Part shown: piece by piece, positions 11,551-21,967 of the stretch | How the letters are laid out: every line of letters begins with the position of its first letter | Position numbering within the stretch: the first letter of the stretch is position 1 | Source: Mytilus californianus | Taxonomy: Eukaryota; Mollusca; Bivalvia; Mytilida; Mytilidae | Assembly: GCF_021869535.1 (NCBI RefSeq) | Contig: NW_026262701.1 | Span: 44,023,278-44,087,277, forward strand | Direction: 5' to 3' | DNA length: 64,000 nt | The notes under the pieces: model-generated | What the model was told of the DNA's origin: nothing | Seen by the model: only the letters and a program-made list of their open reading frames with translations | Database searches by the model: none | Made by a program: the position numbers and the translations under genes

Positions 11551-13090
11551 GTATAGTGAAAACCTACCTGAGACCGCTTAAATGAGAGTGAGACCCCCCT
11601 GGTCTTTCAATGTCCATAAAATTCGACAAAATCATAGACTCTGTATATATAAAGGTTGTATCAAATAATGTCATCTTCGATATCTACGGAGGGCTTAGAT
11701 TGTCACTTTTCGGCTAAAAATTGTCAAAATTTCAGGACAAAGTGCACAGGGCAATGATGAGAGTCCCCTGATCTCTCAATCTTCCTAATATTGTGCAGAC
11801 ATTAAGTTAATATGTAGATACAAACGTGACTTAAAGGAATTTGGGTAAACTTCCTGTCTTCTATGTTTACGGAAGGCCCAAAGTGCCAGTTGGATATTCA
11901 AAATATATAGTGAAAACCTACCTGAGACCGCTTAAAAGAGGGTGAGACCCCCCTGGTCTTTCAATGTCCATAAAATTCGACGACATCATAGACTCTGTAT
12001 ATATAAAGGTTGTATCAAAAGGATTTTGCAGAATAATGTAATCTTCGATATCTACGGAGGGCTTAGACTGTCACTTTTCAGCTAAAAATTGTCAAAATTA
12101 CAGGACAAAGGGCACAGGGCAATGGTGCGAGTCCCCTGATCTCTCAATCTTCCTAATATTATGCAGACATTTAGTTAATATGTAGATACAAACGTGACTG
12201 AAAGGAATTTGGGTAAACTTCCTGTCTTCTATGTATACGGAAGGCCCAAAGTGCCAGTTGGATATTCAAAATATATAGTGAAAACCTACCTGAGACCGCC
12301 TAAATGAGGGTGAGACCCCCCTGGTATTTCAATGTCCATAAAATTCAACGAAATCATAGACTCTGTATATATAAAGGTTGTATCAAAAGGATTTTGCAGA
12401 ATAATGTCATCTTCGATATCTACGGAGGGCTTAGATTGTCACTTTTCAGCTAAAAATTGTCAAAATTTCAGGACAAAGGGCACAGGGCAATGGTGAGAGC
12501 CCCCTGATCTCTCAATCTTCCTAATATTATGCAGATATTTAGTTAATATGTAGATACAAACGTGACTAAAAGGAATTTGGGTAAACTTTCTGTCTTCTAT
12601 GTTTACGGAGGGCCCAAAGTGTCAGTTGGATATTCAAAATATAGTGAAAACCTACCTGAGACCGCTTAAATGAGGGTGAGACCCCCCCTGGTCTTTCAAT
12701 GTCCATAAAATTCGACAAAATCATAGACTCTGTATATATAAAATTGTATTAAAAGGATTTTACAGAATGATGTCATCTTCGATATCTACGGAGGGCTTAG
12801 ATTGTCACTTTTCGGCTAAAAATTGTAAAAATTTCAGAACAAAGGGCACAGGTCAATGGTGAGAGTCCCCTGATCTCTCATTCTCCCTAATATTATGCAG
12901 ACATTTAGTTAATATGTAGATACAAACGTGACTAAAAGGAATTTGGATAAACTTCCTGTCTTCTATGTTTACGGAGGGCCCAAACTGCCAGTTGGATATT
13001 CAAAATATATAGTGAAAACCTACCTGAGACCGCTTAAATGAGGGTGAGACCCCCCCTGGTCTTTCAATGGACATAAAATTCAATGATCTT
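11551..13090 (+). repeat. Left tandem array, about 4.2 units of 354-368 bp
   Basis: GTGAAAACCTACCTGAGAC starts at 11556, 11910, 12278, 12644 and 13012 (spacings 354, 368, 366, 368). Each unit carries CCCCCCTGGTCTTTCAATG, GATATCTACGGAGGGCTTAG and CCCCTGATCTCTCA. The first unit lacks the AGGATTTTGCAG stretch found in later units. The inner edge runs directly into the pol C-terminal ORF at about 13080-13090. Confidence 0.92.
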
Positions 13091-13349
13091 TTAGACTATA
13101 TGGCACCATTGTTTCCCCGGTGTCTGGGCCCCTGCATACACAATATTGTTTTGTGCTAACTTTTGTTTTCGTGGCAAGGGCATCTATACCTTGGGTAAAC
13201 TGTGTATGGCAGGTTCTTAGACATGCAGGAATGTTTCTGTCTTTGCATTGCTTCAACCTGTCATGATTTGTGTTGAAGACCACCCTTTGAAGCTTATCTA
13301 TGTACACAAAAGGAGCAATTTTGCATATAATCAACCAGGCACCTTCCAC
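13080..13349 (-). pseudogene. Gypsy pol C-terminus with truncated PHD-like Cys motif
   Basis: The ORF reads from the integrase C-terminal region (VVFNTNHDRLK, resembling the VxHxDRLKP signature after integrase) to YCVCRGPDTGETMV. This last phrase resembles the first knuckle of a PHD finger (CxC...GxMVxCD). The rest of the finger is missing because the sequence passes straight into the 360-bp tandem array, which supplies the last residues and the stop. In PHD fingers this fold reads histone H3 tails; here it cannot fold. The start Met is just the first ATG after a frame break. Confidence 0.6.
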
Positions 13350-13379
13350 CGTGAGCTCAATTACTTGCTCTTACCCTTT

Positions 13380-13740
13380 ATCTGAGCTGTATCTAAAACA
13401 TAAACGAGGTCACCGGCCGCGTATTGCCGTTCTAATACTCGAAGGTCATAACCCTTCTTCATTTTAGCCTGGCTTGTTTTCAAGGTGTTCCTTGCTATCT
13501 CATGAACATTCTTAATAGCTTTTTAAAGGCCTATAATATACTCCTCAGTCCCAGTGTAATTGGGTTCCTCAGTTTTACCAAACATCAAGTCACCTTTTTT
13601 ATTTGTCTCCCGGCTTAACATTAACTTGTTTAGGGGTGTAATCAGTACTCCTGTTTGCACTAGCTATATATAGTTCGGAAAGTCCCTGCTAACTGAGCTA
13701 AGTGTTCATCCAAGGTTTCCTGCTGTTGGTCCACAAAACA
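13380..13740 (-). pseudogene. Decayed integrase-to-C-terminus linker
   Basis: Links the integrase catalytic domain to the C-terminal ORF in the same orientation but has many stops. I could recognise only scattered Gypsy-like phrases and assign it by position. Confidence 0.4.
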
Positions 13741-14300
13741 TATCACAGCGTCCATCAAGATGCGGTTCTGGCGTTCTACTTGGTGATTAGTTGAAGGCCT
13801 ATACGGTGTAGTCCTGGCTTTATGTGTCTGTAAGAGATCACAAACTGCCTAAACAGAGAACTCTCGAAATTTCGACCTTGGTCTGAGAAAATTTCAAACG
13901 AATATCCAAATCTGGAGAAAAATTCGTTGACAGCCGCCTGTGCTGTAACTTCTGCTTTTTGTGAGGGCAAAGGTATACAATCTGTCCATTTTGTAAATTG
14001 GTCTACCAACATCTAGATATTCTCGTTTCTATTTTTGGTCTTATGAAGTGGTCCCTTAAAGTCTAAATATACTCTTTCCATAGGGGAACCATCGTGGTAA
14101 TTGGTCATAGGACATCTCCTATAACTGTTGGGTTTCTTATTCTTGTTGCAGGCAGCACATGTTGCAACAGAAGTCCTTATGTCAGAGGTCATTTTGTACC
14201 ACTGATACTTTGTTTTAACCTTAGCCATGGTCCTAAACACACCCTGGTGCCCTGCACTAGGTAGCTCATGACAGAGCTCCATTACTGTGTCCTTTAGACT
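13741..14300 (-). pseudogene. Gypsy integrase (zinc finger and DDE core), frame-broken
   Basis: 14013-14282 encodes the HHCC zinc-binding domain (HELPSAGHQG...CAACNKNKK) and the first catalytic Asp (MERVYLDFKGPL). 13776-14012 continues with the second Asp (FSDQGRNFES). After a frame break, RPSTNHQVERQNR carries the catalytic Glu. All three DDE residues are still visible, but at least two frame or stop breaks separate them. The role in intact elements is insertion of cDNA into the host chromosome. Confidence 0.85.
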
Positions 14301-14349
14301 GGATGGAATTACTAGTCGGACACTTGCTCCTTCATTTTTAGGAAAACGT

Positions 14350-14600
14350 TTAAAGATACCACTTTCGTGGTGAAGCTAAAAACAAGGTGTTCTGGGTTGG
14401 CTCTTCTTTGTCTTTTAACCAAATTAGTAACAATAGTAGATCATGGTCTTCTGACTGTTTTGTCTTGATTTCCTCTGTTGTGAAATTAATACCCACTGAC
14501 TGTGTTATAGCTTGATACGTGACAAGAATTCTCATCATTGATGATGATATGAGCTGTTGTTGACAAACATATCAAGTCAATATGTGTCGTGAACCAGGTG
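14350..14600 (-). pseudogene. RNase H to integrase linker, decayed
   Basis: 62-codon ORF at 14350-14538 plus stops. Position and strand fit the Gypsy connection domain. No catalytic motif was seen. Confidence 0.4.
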
Positions 14601-15330
14601 TCAACTACTTCCTGCTGATCCAGAGTAGGTGCTGAGACCAAGAGGTCGAGGTTGAAGTCCACATCAGGTAAAACAGGGACAACCTGAAATTTGGTCGTAT
14701 CTTGAGCTTGGGTAGAGCCAAGGTCTCAGGTGTTGTTGAAAACAAGTTTAATATTGTGGTAGACACATTTGTGAGTGGCTTCTGTCTGTTTCGTGTTTTG
14801 GCCAATGGTATAACCTCATCTATTTCTGTAAGGAATCTGGACCAATTTATGTGGGCACGTCGGCAATAGGCAAACCCTCCAAAAGGTAACTGTTTGAGTT
14901 TAACATTCGGCTTGTAGTGTATACACTCTTGCAACGAGTCTGATGGTCTAGACAAGGCATCTGTGTTCGCATGGAGACGACCTGGTTGATGTTTTATGAC
15001 CATATCATATTTGCTCGTCTAGCCATCTGGCTAATTGTCCTTGTTAGCCAAGTTAGACTACTATTGTCATTTCTCATTGTTAACTCTTTGCCTAACAAAT
15101 AGTGCATGGCAAAACTGCCGTGTGAATCTTATCACGGCCAATAATTCCTTTCGTGTAGTACAGTATTTTTTCTGCTCAGATGTCATGATGAAACTACCAT
15201 GGTTCTCTCTATTTCGTTTCGGACTTCATTAGCTCAGCTCCAATAGCATTCTGTGATGCATCTGTGTCCAAAATAAACCTGACTGATGTATTGGGTAATG
15301 CTATCACTGGAGCTACTAGTAATTTGTCAT
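14601..15330 (-). pseudogene. Gypsy RNase H domain, decayed
   Basis: In the minus frame around 15240-15300 the phrase FILDTDASQNAIG is clear; this is the RNase H beta-1 motif with its catalytic Asp. The distal part at 14950-15003 reads HQPGRLHANTDALSR, the characteristic end motif (G..N..ADALSR). Stops and frameshifts interrupt the domain. In a live element it would degrade RNA in RNA-DNA hybrids. Confidence 0.8.
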
Positions 15331-16135
15331 TTAAGGTGTCAAAAGCTAACTGTCTTTGGTGGCTCCAAAAGAATGTTTTTTTCCGTGTTACTTCATACAG
15401 AGGTGCTGAAATTTTTGCTAGTCTTTAATAAAGGAACGGTGATAGTTGTCAAATCCAAGGAACCTTTCGACTTCTTTAGTACAAGTACACACAGCCCAAC
15501 CACTAACTGGTTATATGTGTTGCTGTCCAATTTTGAGTCCTTTGTTGGTCACACTCATCCCTAAAAAAGTCAACGGAGGTTTTGAATGAAGAACATTGTC
15601 TTGGTTTTAGTTTCAAGCCGTTCATCATTCGAGCATAGGTCCCTGGAGCATAACATAGCCCAAACGCCATTTTTACGCATTCGAATAACCCATGCTTTGT
15701 TACGAAGGCTGTTTTCTTCCTATCCTCAGGCTTTATGTTAACTGCCAATAAGCACTATTTGTGTTCAGTTTGGAATACCATACGTTTACGGCCAAGGTGT
15801 CTAGGCACTCATCAATGAGAGGCAAAGGAAAAAGATTACGTGATGTGACTGAGTTTAATTTGCAATAATCAATGCACCAGCGCACTCCTACCGCATTTTT
15901 GTCCTAATCAACACTGGTGCAGAGGCCCATTAAGACATGGAAGGTTGTATAACTCCAGCGTCTAACATTTTTAGTAAATGTGTTTCTTCTTTGTCCACGA
16001 AACAGACAGGTGTTCTCCTTATGCTGTGTTGGGTGGACATTGCTTCCCCTGTGTCAATGGTATGTTCTATGGCGCTGAAGCTGCCAAAGTCAAAATCTTC
16101 TTTGGCGAAAAGATCGCTGTAATTAATGAGCAACT
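15331..16135 (-). pseudogene. Gypsy reverse transcriptase with its catalytic segment deleted
   Basis: The N-terminal part at 15930-16133 has the usual Gypsy entry (IEHTIDTGEA, SIRRTPVCF, MLDAGVIQPS). The fingers/palm part at 15503-15748 has KKTAFVTKHGLFE and FGLCYAPGTYARMM. It then passes directly to LKLKPRQC, a phrase normally about 45 residues downstream. The segment with the YxDD active site is absent. The thumb (FLGFDNYHRSFIKD) follows in another frame. The copy therefore cannot encode an active RT. Confidence 0.85.
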
Positions 16136-16142
16136 GTCTCAG

Positions 16143-16481
16143 CTAAGCCCTTTGAGAACGATACATGACAGAACTTGCATCTTGGTATAGGTCTTTTAAA
16201 TGATTTGGTATCCCAGATTTTGGACTGTCATTATTTACTGTACTCGGGGTAGTACAAGTACTAACACTTGGTAAAGGTTCATCTTCCATAGACTGTATTA
16301 CTCTGACTTCTTGTCTGTATCCTACCTCCTCTCCTTTTGGAATTCGATTATCTGTTATGTTGAGAAAACAGATGGTTGGCGTCTGTCCTTTTGCGCACAC
16401 TGTTCGAGGTATAAGTATGGTTGTGTTGCCTTTAAGCTCGATCGGATAGTCAGAATTCATGTCTGTTGCCTCAAAGTCCAT
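16143..16481 (-). pseudogene. Protease-to-RT linker ORF
   Basis: 112-codon ORF between protease and RT. It contains a Gypsy-typical stretch (FLNITDNRIPKGEEVGY), resembling the all-beta region after retropepsin, and then a linker that leads into the RT entry motif. No catalytic residues are expected here. Confidence 0.6.
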
Positions 16482-16514
16482 ACGATGAGCTGTGTAAGGA
16501 GGTACTATGATGGC

Positions 16515-17051
16515 TTATTGTACTGTAACCCTGTTTACTATTGGGACATGTGGTGCTGATGGTTCACTTCCAAGTTTCAAGGTTACCTTGGTATTCATTA
16601 AACTCATTCTCTTGGCAGGTACGTCCAAAATAACATAATTTTTTATAAGAAAATCTACCCCAATTATCATATCGCAATCTGTAGGTGCTACGTGCAGTGT
16701 TTCTTTGAATGTAAGATGTTGAATTAAAAATTCAGTTGGGTTAGTTATTCTGCATGTCATACGCATGTCCCTTCCTGCACCACGCATGACAGTTTCCCTA
16801 ATGATATAAGGTTTTTGAGGTAATGCGTCAAAAATACTGTTTTTAATTATAGTAACCTCTGACCCGGTGTCGATCAGAGCATTAACGTGTTTATTCTGGA
16901 TGTTTACCACACACCAAAACAAATGTGCAGACCCTAATGTGCAAACTGATGCGCCGTTAGTAGATGTTTCTTCTGTTTCATCTTGCACAAAGTTTGTTTC
17001 ATCAAACTCTACCCTCCTTTCATCTTTAGTACGATTATTTCTTGGTGTCAA
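16515..17051 (-). pseudogene. Gypsy retropepsin-like aspartic protease ORF
   Basis: The longest pol ORF, 178 codons. It carries the active-site motif ALIDTGSEVTII and, downstream, the hydrophobic-Gly motif MIIGVDFL, which together define a single-domain aspartic protease that would dimerise to cleave Gag-Pol. The domain itself looks intact, but upstream and downstream frames are broken, so it is listed as part of a pseudogene. Confidence 0.85.
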
Positions 17052-17099
17052 CTGTTTTGGTTGCTGACCACGTCATTTTGTCTCCTGTCACCCGAATCA

Positions 17100-17910
17100 A
17101 GCCTCCGCCCACGTCCTCGGCCTATATTTACGTCTAGGAGAATAATTTGAAGACCCGTTGTCTCGGTTAGGTGACACCAAACTCAGACTGATTCCTGGTT
17201 TGGCTGATTTTTCCTGAACCAAACGGGTGACTGTTGACATTATTTTCTCCATATATTCCTCAATCCTTGAGAGACTTCCTACACCATTGACCTCTGGTGA
17301 GTTAGCTGGCTTGTCAGTAGAAGACTTCTCTGTTTCCTTCCCAGGCTTTTTAACAGCATTTACTTTTCCTAGTGTGCTGAAACCATCTTATTATATCTAA
17401 AGCAGCACCGATGGTCTTAGGTTTTGATATACATGCCTCAGTTCCTGCCACCTCATCATTGCAACCATGACAAAATCTCATGATAGCCTGTTCAGTCATT
17501 AGTTGTTCACTCTATCTGATAAAGGCATTAGTTGCGAGAGACAGGACTATTTTTCTCTTTGGGCACTTGTCTGGAATTGAACCTGTGAGGTTTTGGCAGT
17601 TCCTGAAAACCAACTCTCTTATTCATATTGGATATGATGTCAGTGAAACTCGCTGTTTTGTTATTTTCCAGGAGTAGGGTGTAGTATTCAATGGCTGCAT
17701 CTTCTAAACACCAGCAAAGCTGTTCCCTCTTTTGATCGTCTGTCCACTCTGAAATCTTAGCATAGCCAGAAAACTTGGTATAAAAAGCTTTCCAGTTGCC
17801 CTTCCCACTATAACGGAGCGTTCTTGGGATCGAGGACAGAACTTGCCTTTTTTCACTTTTTTCTTTCTTTTTTCTACTTCCATGACTGCTTTTGGAATGT
17901 CGCCCATCTG
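17100..17910 (-). pseudogene. Gypsy Gag capsid-like region, broken
   Basis: Translating the minus strand from about 17813 gives YSGKGNWKAFYTKFSGY, then EQLCWCLEDAAIEYYTLLLE, then VGFQELP. This is the conserved Gag core of Gypsy-type elements (GKGNW..F...W...LCW.L...A..Y). The open frame ends before 17560 with stops. The 67-aa ORF at 17704-17907 is an out-of-frame shadow of this region. Confidence 0.75.
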
Positions 17911-19090
17911 TGTCAGATTCTGCTTGGGAGACCCTCTGCCCTTTTTAGGACTATATCGACAATGGTGTTACGGAGAACTCCTTACACTCCATATTGGTGA
18001 GATGTCTCGACGTTGGTTCTCATGAGGTATGTAGTAATCAGGGGCTGACCTTCGCTTATTCCTGGTCTTGCGGTATGCTGAAACATCTGACGTGTCAGAT
18101 TAATGTATAATTATGACCTGGATCATTTCTGCGTTGCCTCTAATAGTAATCACTATTATAGGGGTATTCCTTTCGTCTTGCTGAAAGTTGGTTGCAATGT
18201 GTCTGTGGTGCTCCTGATGGTGGAGGTTGTTGCTGTGTGCCAGACATATGGTGTGACACATGCAATGCATGTAACTGTGGCTGGAAACTACTCATACCTG
18301 GAGGCCCTGAAAGGTTAGGCTGACCAAAGGCTGGGTACGTTAAGCAAGACATGTATTGCTTGTAAGTCTGTTAATTTGTTGGTGCCTGTGGCGGTGGTCT
18401 ACTTCTAGGAGGCTGGAACATTGATGTTGGATGACCAATCATCTTAGGTGGTTGGCTCCTTGATACAAATCTGAGCAGTTGAAACCACGGTTGTTGATAA
18501 GTAGCTTGTTGATGAACAACCGCACTAACCTGTTGTTGTTGTGGCTGCCGTTGGGGTAAAGAAAACGGCGCTGCAGCTGGATGTTGTTGTCGTACAGGAT
18601 GTGCATATAGTTATTGACTCCTAGTTGAAGCTGATCAAACCTTTGTTGTAGGCCGTGTACCTTTTGTTGCATTTGCAAATTTTTTTTAGCTGGTAACAGA
18701 GGTTGTTGAACCTTGTTGACACCTGGTTGTTGGTTGGTGGAACCCAAATGATGCTTTTGTAGGTTGGGTAGCTAATGGTGACTTAGTACATTAGTTTGTA
18801 CGGCTAGTTGTTGACTCTTGTTGACTTCCAGTCAGTGTGGACTGTTGTAGCCATATTGATACTGGTTGAAATCTTGACTGTGTTGAAAAATTGTTTTTTG
18901 AAGCTGTGTAACATTTGACGGTGTTGATGGTTGACCCTCAACAACAACTAACTGGTACAGAGGACTATTGATCTCTTGTTGATTGTGATGCTCCTCGTGT
19001 TGTACACTTGGTGAAAAGTGAAAAGTGAACATGGTCGGTGTATTTATGAGCCTTGTTTGTTGGTCGTAATTGATGATCAGTGCGGGGCTG
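17911..19090 (-). pseudogene. Gln-rich Gag spacer, broken in several frames
   Basis: ORFs at 18140-18352, 18439-18747 and 18832-19227 are rich in Gln, Asn, His and Pro (for example GTQQQPPPSGAP and QQQKVHGLQQRF-type phrases). On the plus strand this shows as repeated TTGTTG. They are probably fragments of one low-complexity Gag region split by frameshifts. No function is assigned. Confidence 0.5.
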
Positions 19091-19996
19091 TTATATCCCG
19101 ATGGAGCCTGTTGCAACTCTTTTTTGACGGTTGCGATCCTCCTGTTGATGAACTTCAGAGTGTGGAATACGCCAGTCCTGGCTAAGCGGTGAAAACACTG
19201 TGTCATTTTGTTGTTGTTGGCCATCACGGTCCTGTTGACTGTCTTGTTGATCTAGTTGAGAGCGAACAACCATGTTGGTCCTTGGTAAGGGAGTGTGATA
19301 CTTCCTGTCATCACAAACACTCAGGTACTCGAGCTCTGTGTTCAAAATCTCTGTAGAGAGGCTTCCCTGTGGTGGTTCACAAAGTGACTGCTCTAACATA
19401 GTTGAGAGTTCAGACTGACTTGCCAGTTGTTCAAGACTACGTCGCTCCAATGCAGGACTGGAGCACTCTCTATCATCCGAGTCAGATGATGCTACCTCAT
19501 TTTGTGGATCACATTTCTCTAACCAGTGTCGTATGTTAGAGTTGAATTCGTGCAGATGCGCAATCTGTTTCTGTTCTTCTGTCCGTCTGTCTCTTTGGAC
19601 AGGGTTATAATGTGATGACTCATTCTCAGGGATGCATAAAATATCTATGTCCTTCAAACTGGCACCATGACACTCCGCTGGGTCCATATCGATAACTATA
19701 TGATCAGGTTTTGGAGTCGACATACTCACAGAACCTGCTCCTCCACAGCTGTCTTCACTGACCTCAGATCGTGGTCTTGGCGTAAAATCAATTATACCTA
19801 GGGTACTCTCTGTCATTCGCAGGTGTGGAAATTTACATAAAACATCCTGATCAATGTGGATACATTTATCCAGCATATCCATGATCCTTGCTGCTATGTC
19901 ATCCCCTATGTCAGGTATGCAGGTAAGGATTACCTTAGGACAGGCGTTAATCTTGATCATGTACCCCTGACTACTCTGCACAGTATCTTTTTTCAT
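19091..19996 (-). pseudogene. N-terminal Gag-like ORF with helix-hairpin-helix-like motif
   Basis: 301 codons; the ATG at 19996 is the first ORF inside the right array. Residues about 16-48 (NACPKVILTCIPDIGDDIAA then RIMDML) look like a helix-hairpin-helix (L..IPxIGxxxAxxI), a nucleic-acid binding fold. The middle is acidic and Ser-rich, and the C-terminus is Gln-rich before it changes frame into the next ORF. It is probably the 5' part of gag or a separate ORF1. I do not know this combination from a named family. Confidence 0.5.
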
Positions 19997-20502
19997 TTTT
20001 AATTTATTAAATTTATTTGACTTTATTTCAAAATCAATTGCAAAGCAATATATATTCTATTCAATGTAATGATAGCAACAATAAATCTTTATTAAAAAAA
20101 AAGTCAACTTAAAATAATATATACAACGATACAATATACACGCAACAACTTGCGTGTTTGTTTACATACGTAACTACTGAATCTATTGAATACAAGATGA
20201 CGTCCAAATCTCGAAGCAAAAACCTCGCATGACCTCGCTATCAATTTAGCAAACTTTCAAAAAGTGTTTTTCCTAGTACAAAAAGTATTCAAACACGAAG
20301 TAATTTCACTGACTTTTACCTAGAAAGTAAAAAATGGGACCTGGTATGACTCCCTAAGACAAAACTACAAATTACAGGGTTGTCCGTAGGCATCCAAAAT
20401 TTGGGAGTGATGCCAAGATGGCGTCCAAAACTCCTGCAGGACCAAAGATCAACCCACCCGCATTCCAGTAACGTGTTACTTGGCCTGTCTAGCTCTCTGA
20501 AA
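19997..20502 (-). promoter_or_regulatory. 5' leader or promoter candidate of the Gypsy body
   Basis: Non-coding stretch between the right array and the first ORF. It contains two close copies of a CAAGATG(A/G)CGTCCAAA phrase, at about 20194 and 20415. CAAGATGGCGTCC resembles a YY1 binding site. No LTR and no clear tRNA primer-binding site were recognised here. Confidence 0.3.
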
Positions 20503-21434
20503 GGTTTTCACAATATATTTTGAATATCAAACTGGCACTTTGACCCCTCCGTTAACATAGAAGACAAGAAGTCTACCCAAAATCTTTTTGGGGTCATTTG
20601 TATCTTTATATTAACTAACTATCTGTATAATTTTATGAAGATTGAGAGATCAGGGGGGTCTATCCATCGCCTTGTGCCGTTTTACCTGAATTTTTGACGA
20701 TTTTTAGCTGAAAAGTGACAATGTAAACCCTCCGTAGATATCAGAGATAACATTATTCTATAACATCCTTTTAATACGATCTGTATATATTCATAGTCTA
20801 AAAGATCATTCAATGTTATGGCCATTGAAAGACCAGGGGGATCCCACCGTTATTTAAGCAGTCTCAGGTAGATTTTCACTTTATATTTTAAATATCAAAC
20901 TGGCACTTTGAGCCCTCCGTAAACATAGAAGACAAGAAGTCTACACAAATTCCTTTTAGGGTCATTTGTATCTTTATATTAACTAACTCTCTGCATAATT
21001 TTATGAAGATTAAGAGATCAGGGGGGGGGGGGGGCTAGCCATCGCCCTGTGCCCTTTTACCTGAATTTTCGACGATTTTTAGCTGAAAAGTGACAATGTA
21101 AGCCATCCGTATTTTGATACGATCTGCATATATACATAGTCTAAAAGATCATTCAATTGTATGGCCATTGAAAGACCAGGGGGATCCCACCGTTATTTTA
21201 AAGGTCTCCGGTAGATTTTCACTATATATTTTGAATATCAAACTGGCACTTTGAGCCCTCCGTAAACATAGAAGACAAGAAGTCTACCCAAATTCCTTTT
21301 GGGGTCATTTGTATCTTTATATTAACTAACTCTCTGCTTAATTTTATGAAGATTGAGAGATTAGGGGGGTTAAGCCATCGCCCTGTGCCCTTTTATCTGA
21401 ATTTTCGACGATTTTTAGCTGAAAAGTGACTTTT
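20503..21434 (-). repeat. Right tandem array, about 2.6 inverted units
   Basis: Reverse-oriented relative to 11551-13090. ATCAAACTGGCACTTTGA starts at about 20525, 20893 and 21237 (spacings 368 and 344). Shared words include TCAGCTAAAAAT on the minus strand, and AGGGGG and GATTGAGAGAT on the plus strand. The last unit has lost a block after GCCATCCGT. A run of about 14 G at 21021-21034 marks an expansion of the GGGGG core. Confidence 0.9.
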
Positions 21435-21960
21435 TTTTGGCTTTCCATAATTATTTCTATTTCTATTTTTAACTAATGTTATTAACTAAAAGTGATCGTT
21501 AGTTTTTGTTTCTAGAAATATCAAGTATAAAAGTACATCTTTGATTGCATTTTATTGATAAAAATCTATAGTTCATAAAGACAATGGGCAATTTACATAA
21601 GTTTATATTTGAGAACAACGGGAATTTAAGACAGCTTGAAGGGGTAATAAAACGATTTCCTAGATATCTTTTTACTCCTTTTATCTATGACTATCATGTT
21701 TTAAATGTTATCGAATATTTAGATTTTTATTATTTTCAAGTAAGAAATTTGAATATCGAACCGACTGCTAGCAGCCGGTTGGATATTGAATATCGAATAA
21801 CGGGAATTTAAGACAGCTTGAAGGGGTAATAAAACGATTTCCTAGATATCTTTTTACTCCTTTTATCTATGACTATGATGTTTTAAATGTTATCGAATAT
21901 TTAGATTTTTATTATTTTCAAGTAAGAAATTTGAATAACGAACAGGCTGCTAACTTCACA
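21435..21960 (-). repeat. Right outer terminal inverted repeat with internal 182-bp duplication
   Basis: Reverse complement of the left terminus, but with its outer part present twice: CGGGAATTTAAGACAGCTTG occurs at 21619 and 21801. The ORF at 21584-21811 is only translated terminal repeat. The junction with the array (TTTTTTTTGGCTTTCCATAA) matches the left junction, although the arrays start at different phases. Confidence 0.8.
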
Positions 21961-21967
21961 TCCATCT

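Larger units (their letters stand above)
11178..21960 (-). mobile_element. 10.8-kb inverted-repeat-bounded element carrying a decayed Ty3/Gypsy gag-pol
   Basis: The two ends are inverted copies of each other. The left begins TGTGAAGTTAGC and the right ends GCTAACTTCACA, and homology continues inward through several hundred bases and then through about 360-bp tandem arrays in opposite orientation. Between them, on the minus strand in order, lie gag-like, protease, reverse transcriptase, RNase H and integrase sequences, all frame-broken. I see no direct long terminal repeats. A 12-bp direct repeat CAAATTCATGTA lies next to the left end and 7 bp beyond the right end. It could be a DNA-type element that captured a Gypsy body, a Gypsy element whose LTRs were replaced or inverted, or a new class. 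Confidence 0.75.

Noticed and set aside
11551..13090. CRISPR-like or satellite-gene interpretation of the 360-bp array
   Set aside because: There are no short repeats with unique spacers. The units are contiguous and similar throughout, so it is a plain tandem array in an animal genome.
16867..17067. Plus-strand ORFs opposite the Gypsy protease
   Set aside because: Antisense shadows of a clearly recognisable minus-strand protease.
21584..21811. 75-aa plus ORF near the right end of the large element
   Set aside because: It is translated terminal inverted repeat and is partly duplicated as DNA without regard to frame.
11178..21960. Identity with the Steamer element of clams and mussels
   Set aside because: Steamer is an LTR element. 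No LTRs are visible here and the termini are different, so I did not assign the name without a search.
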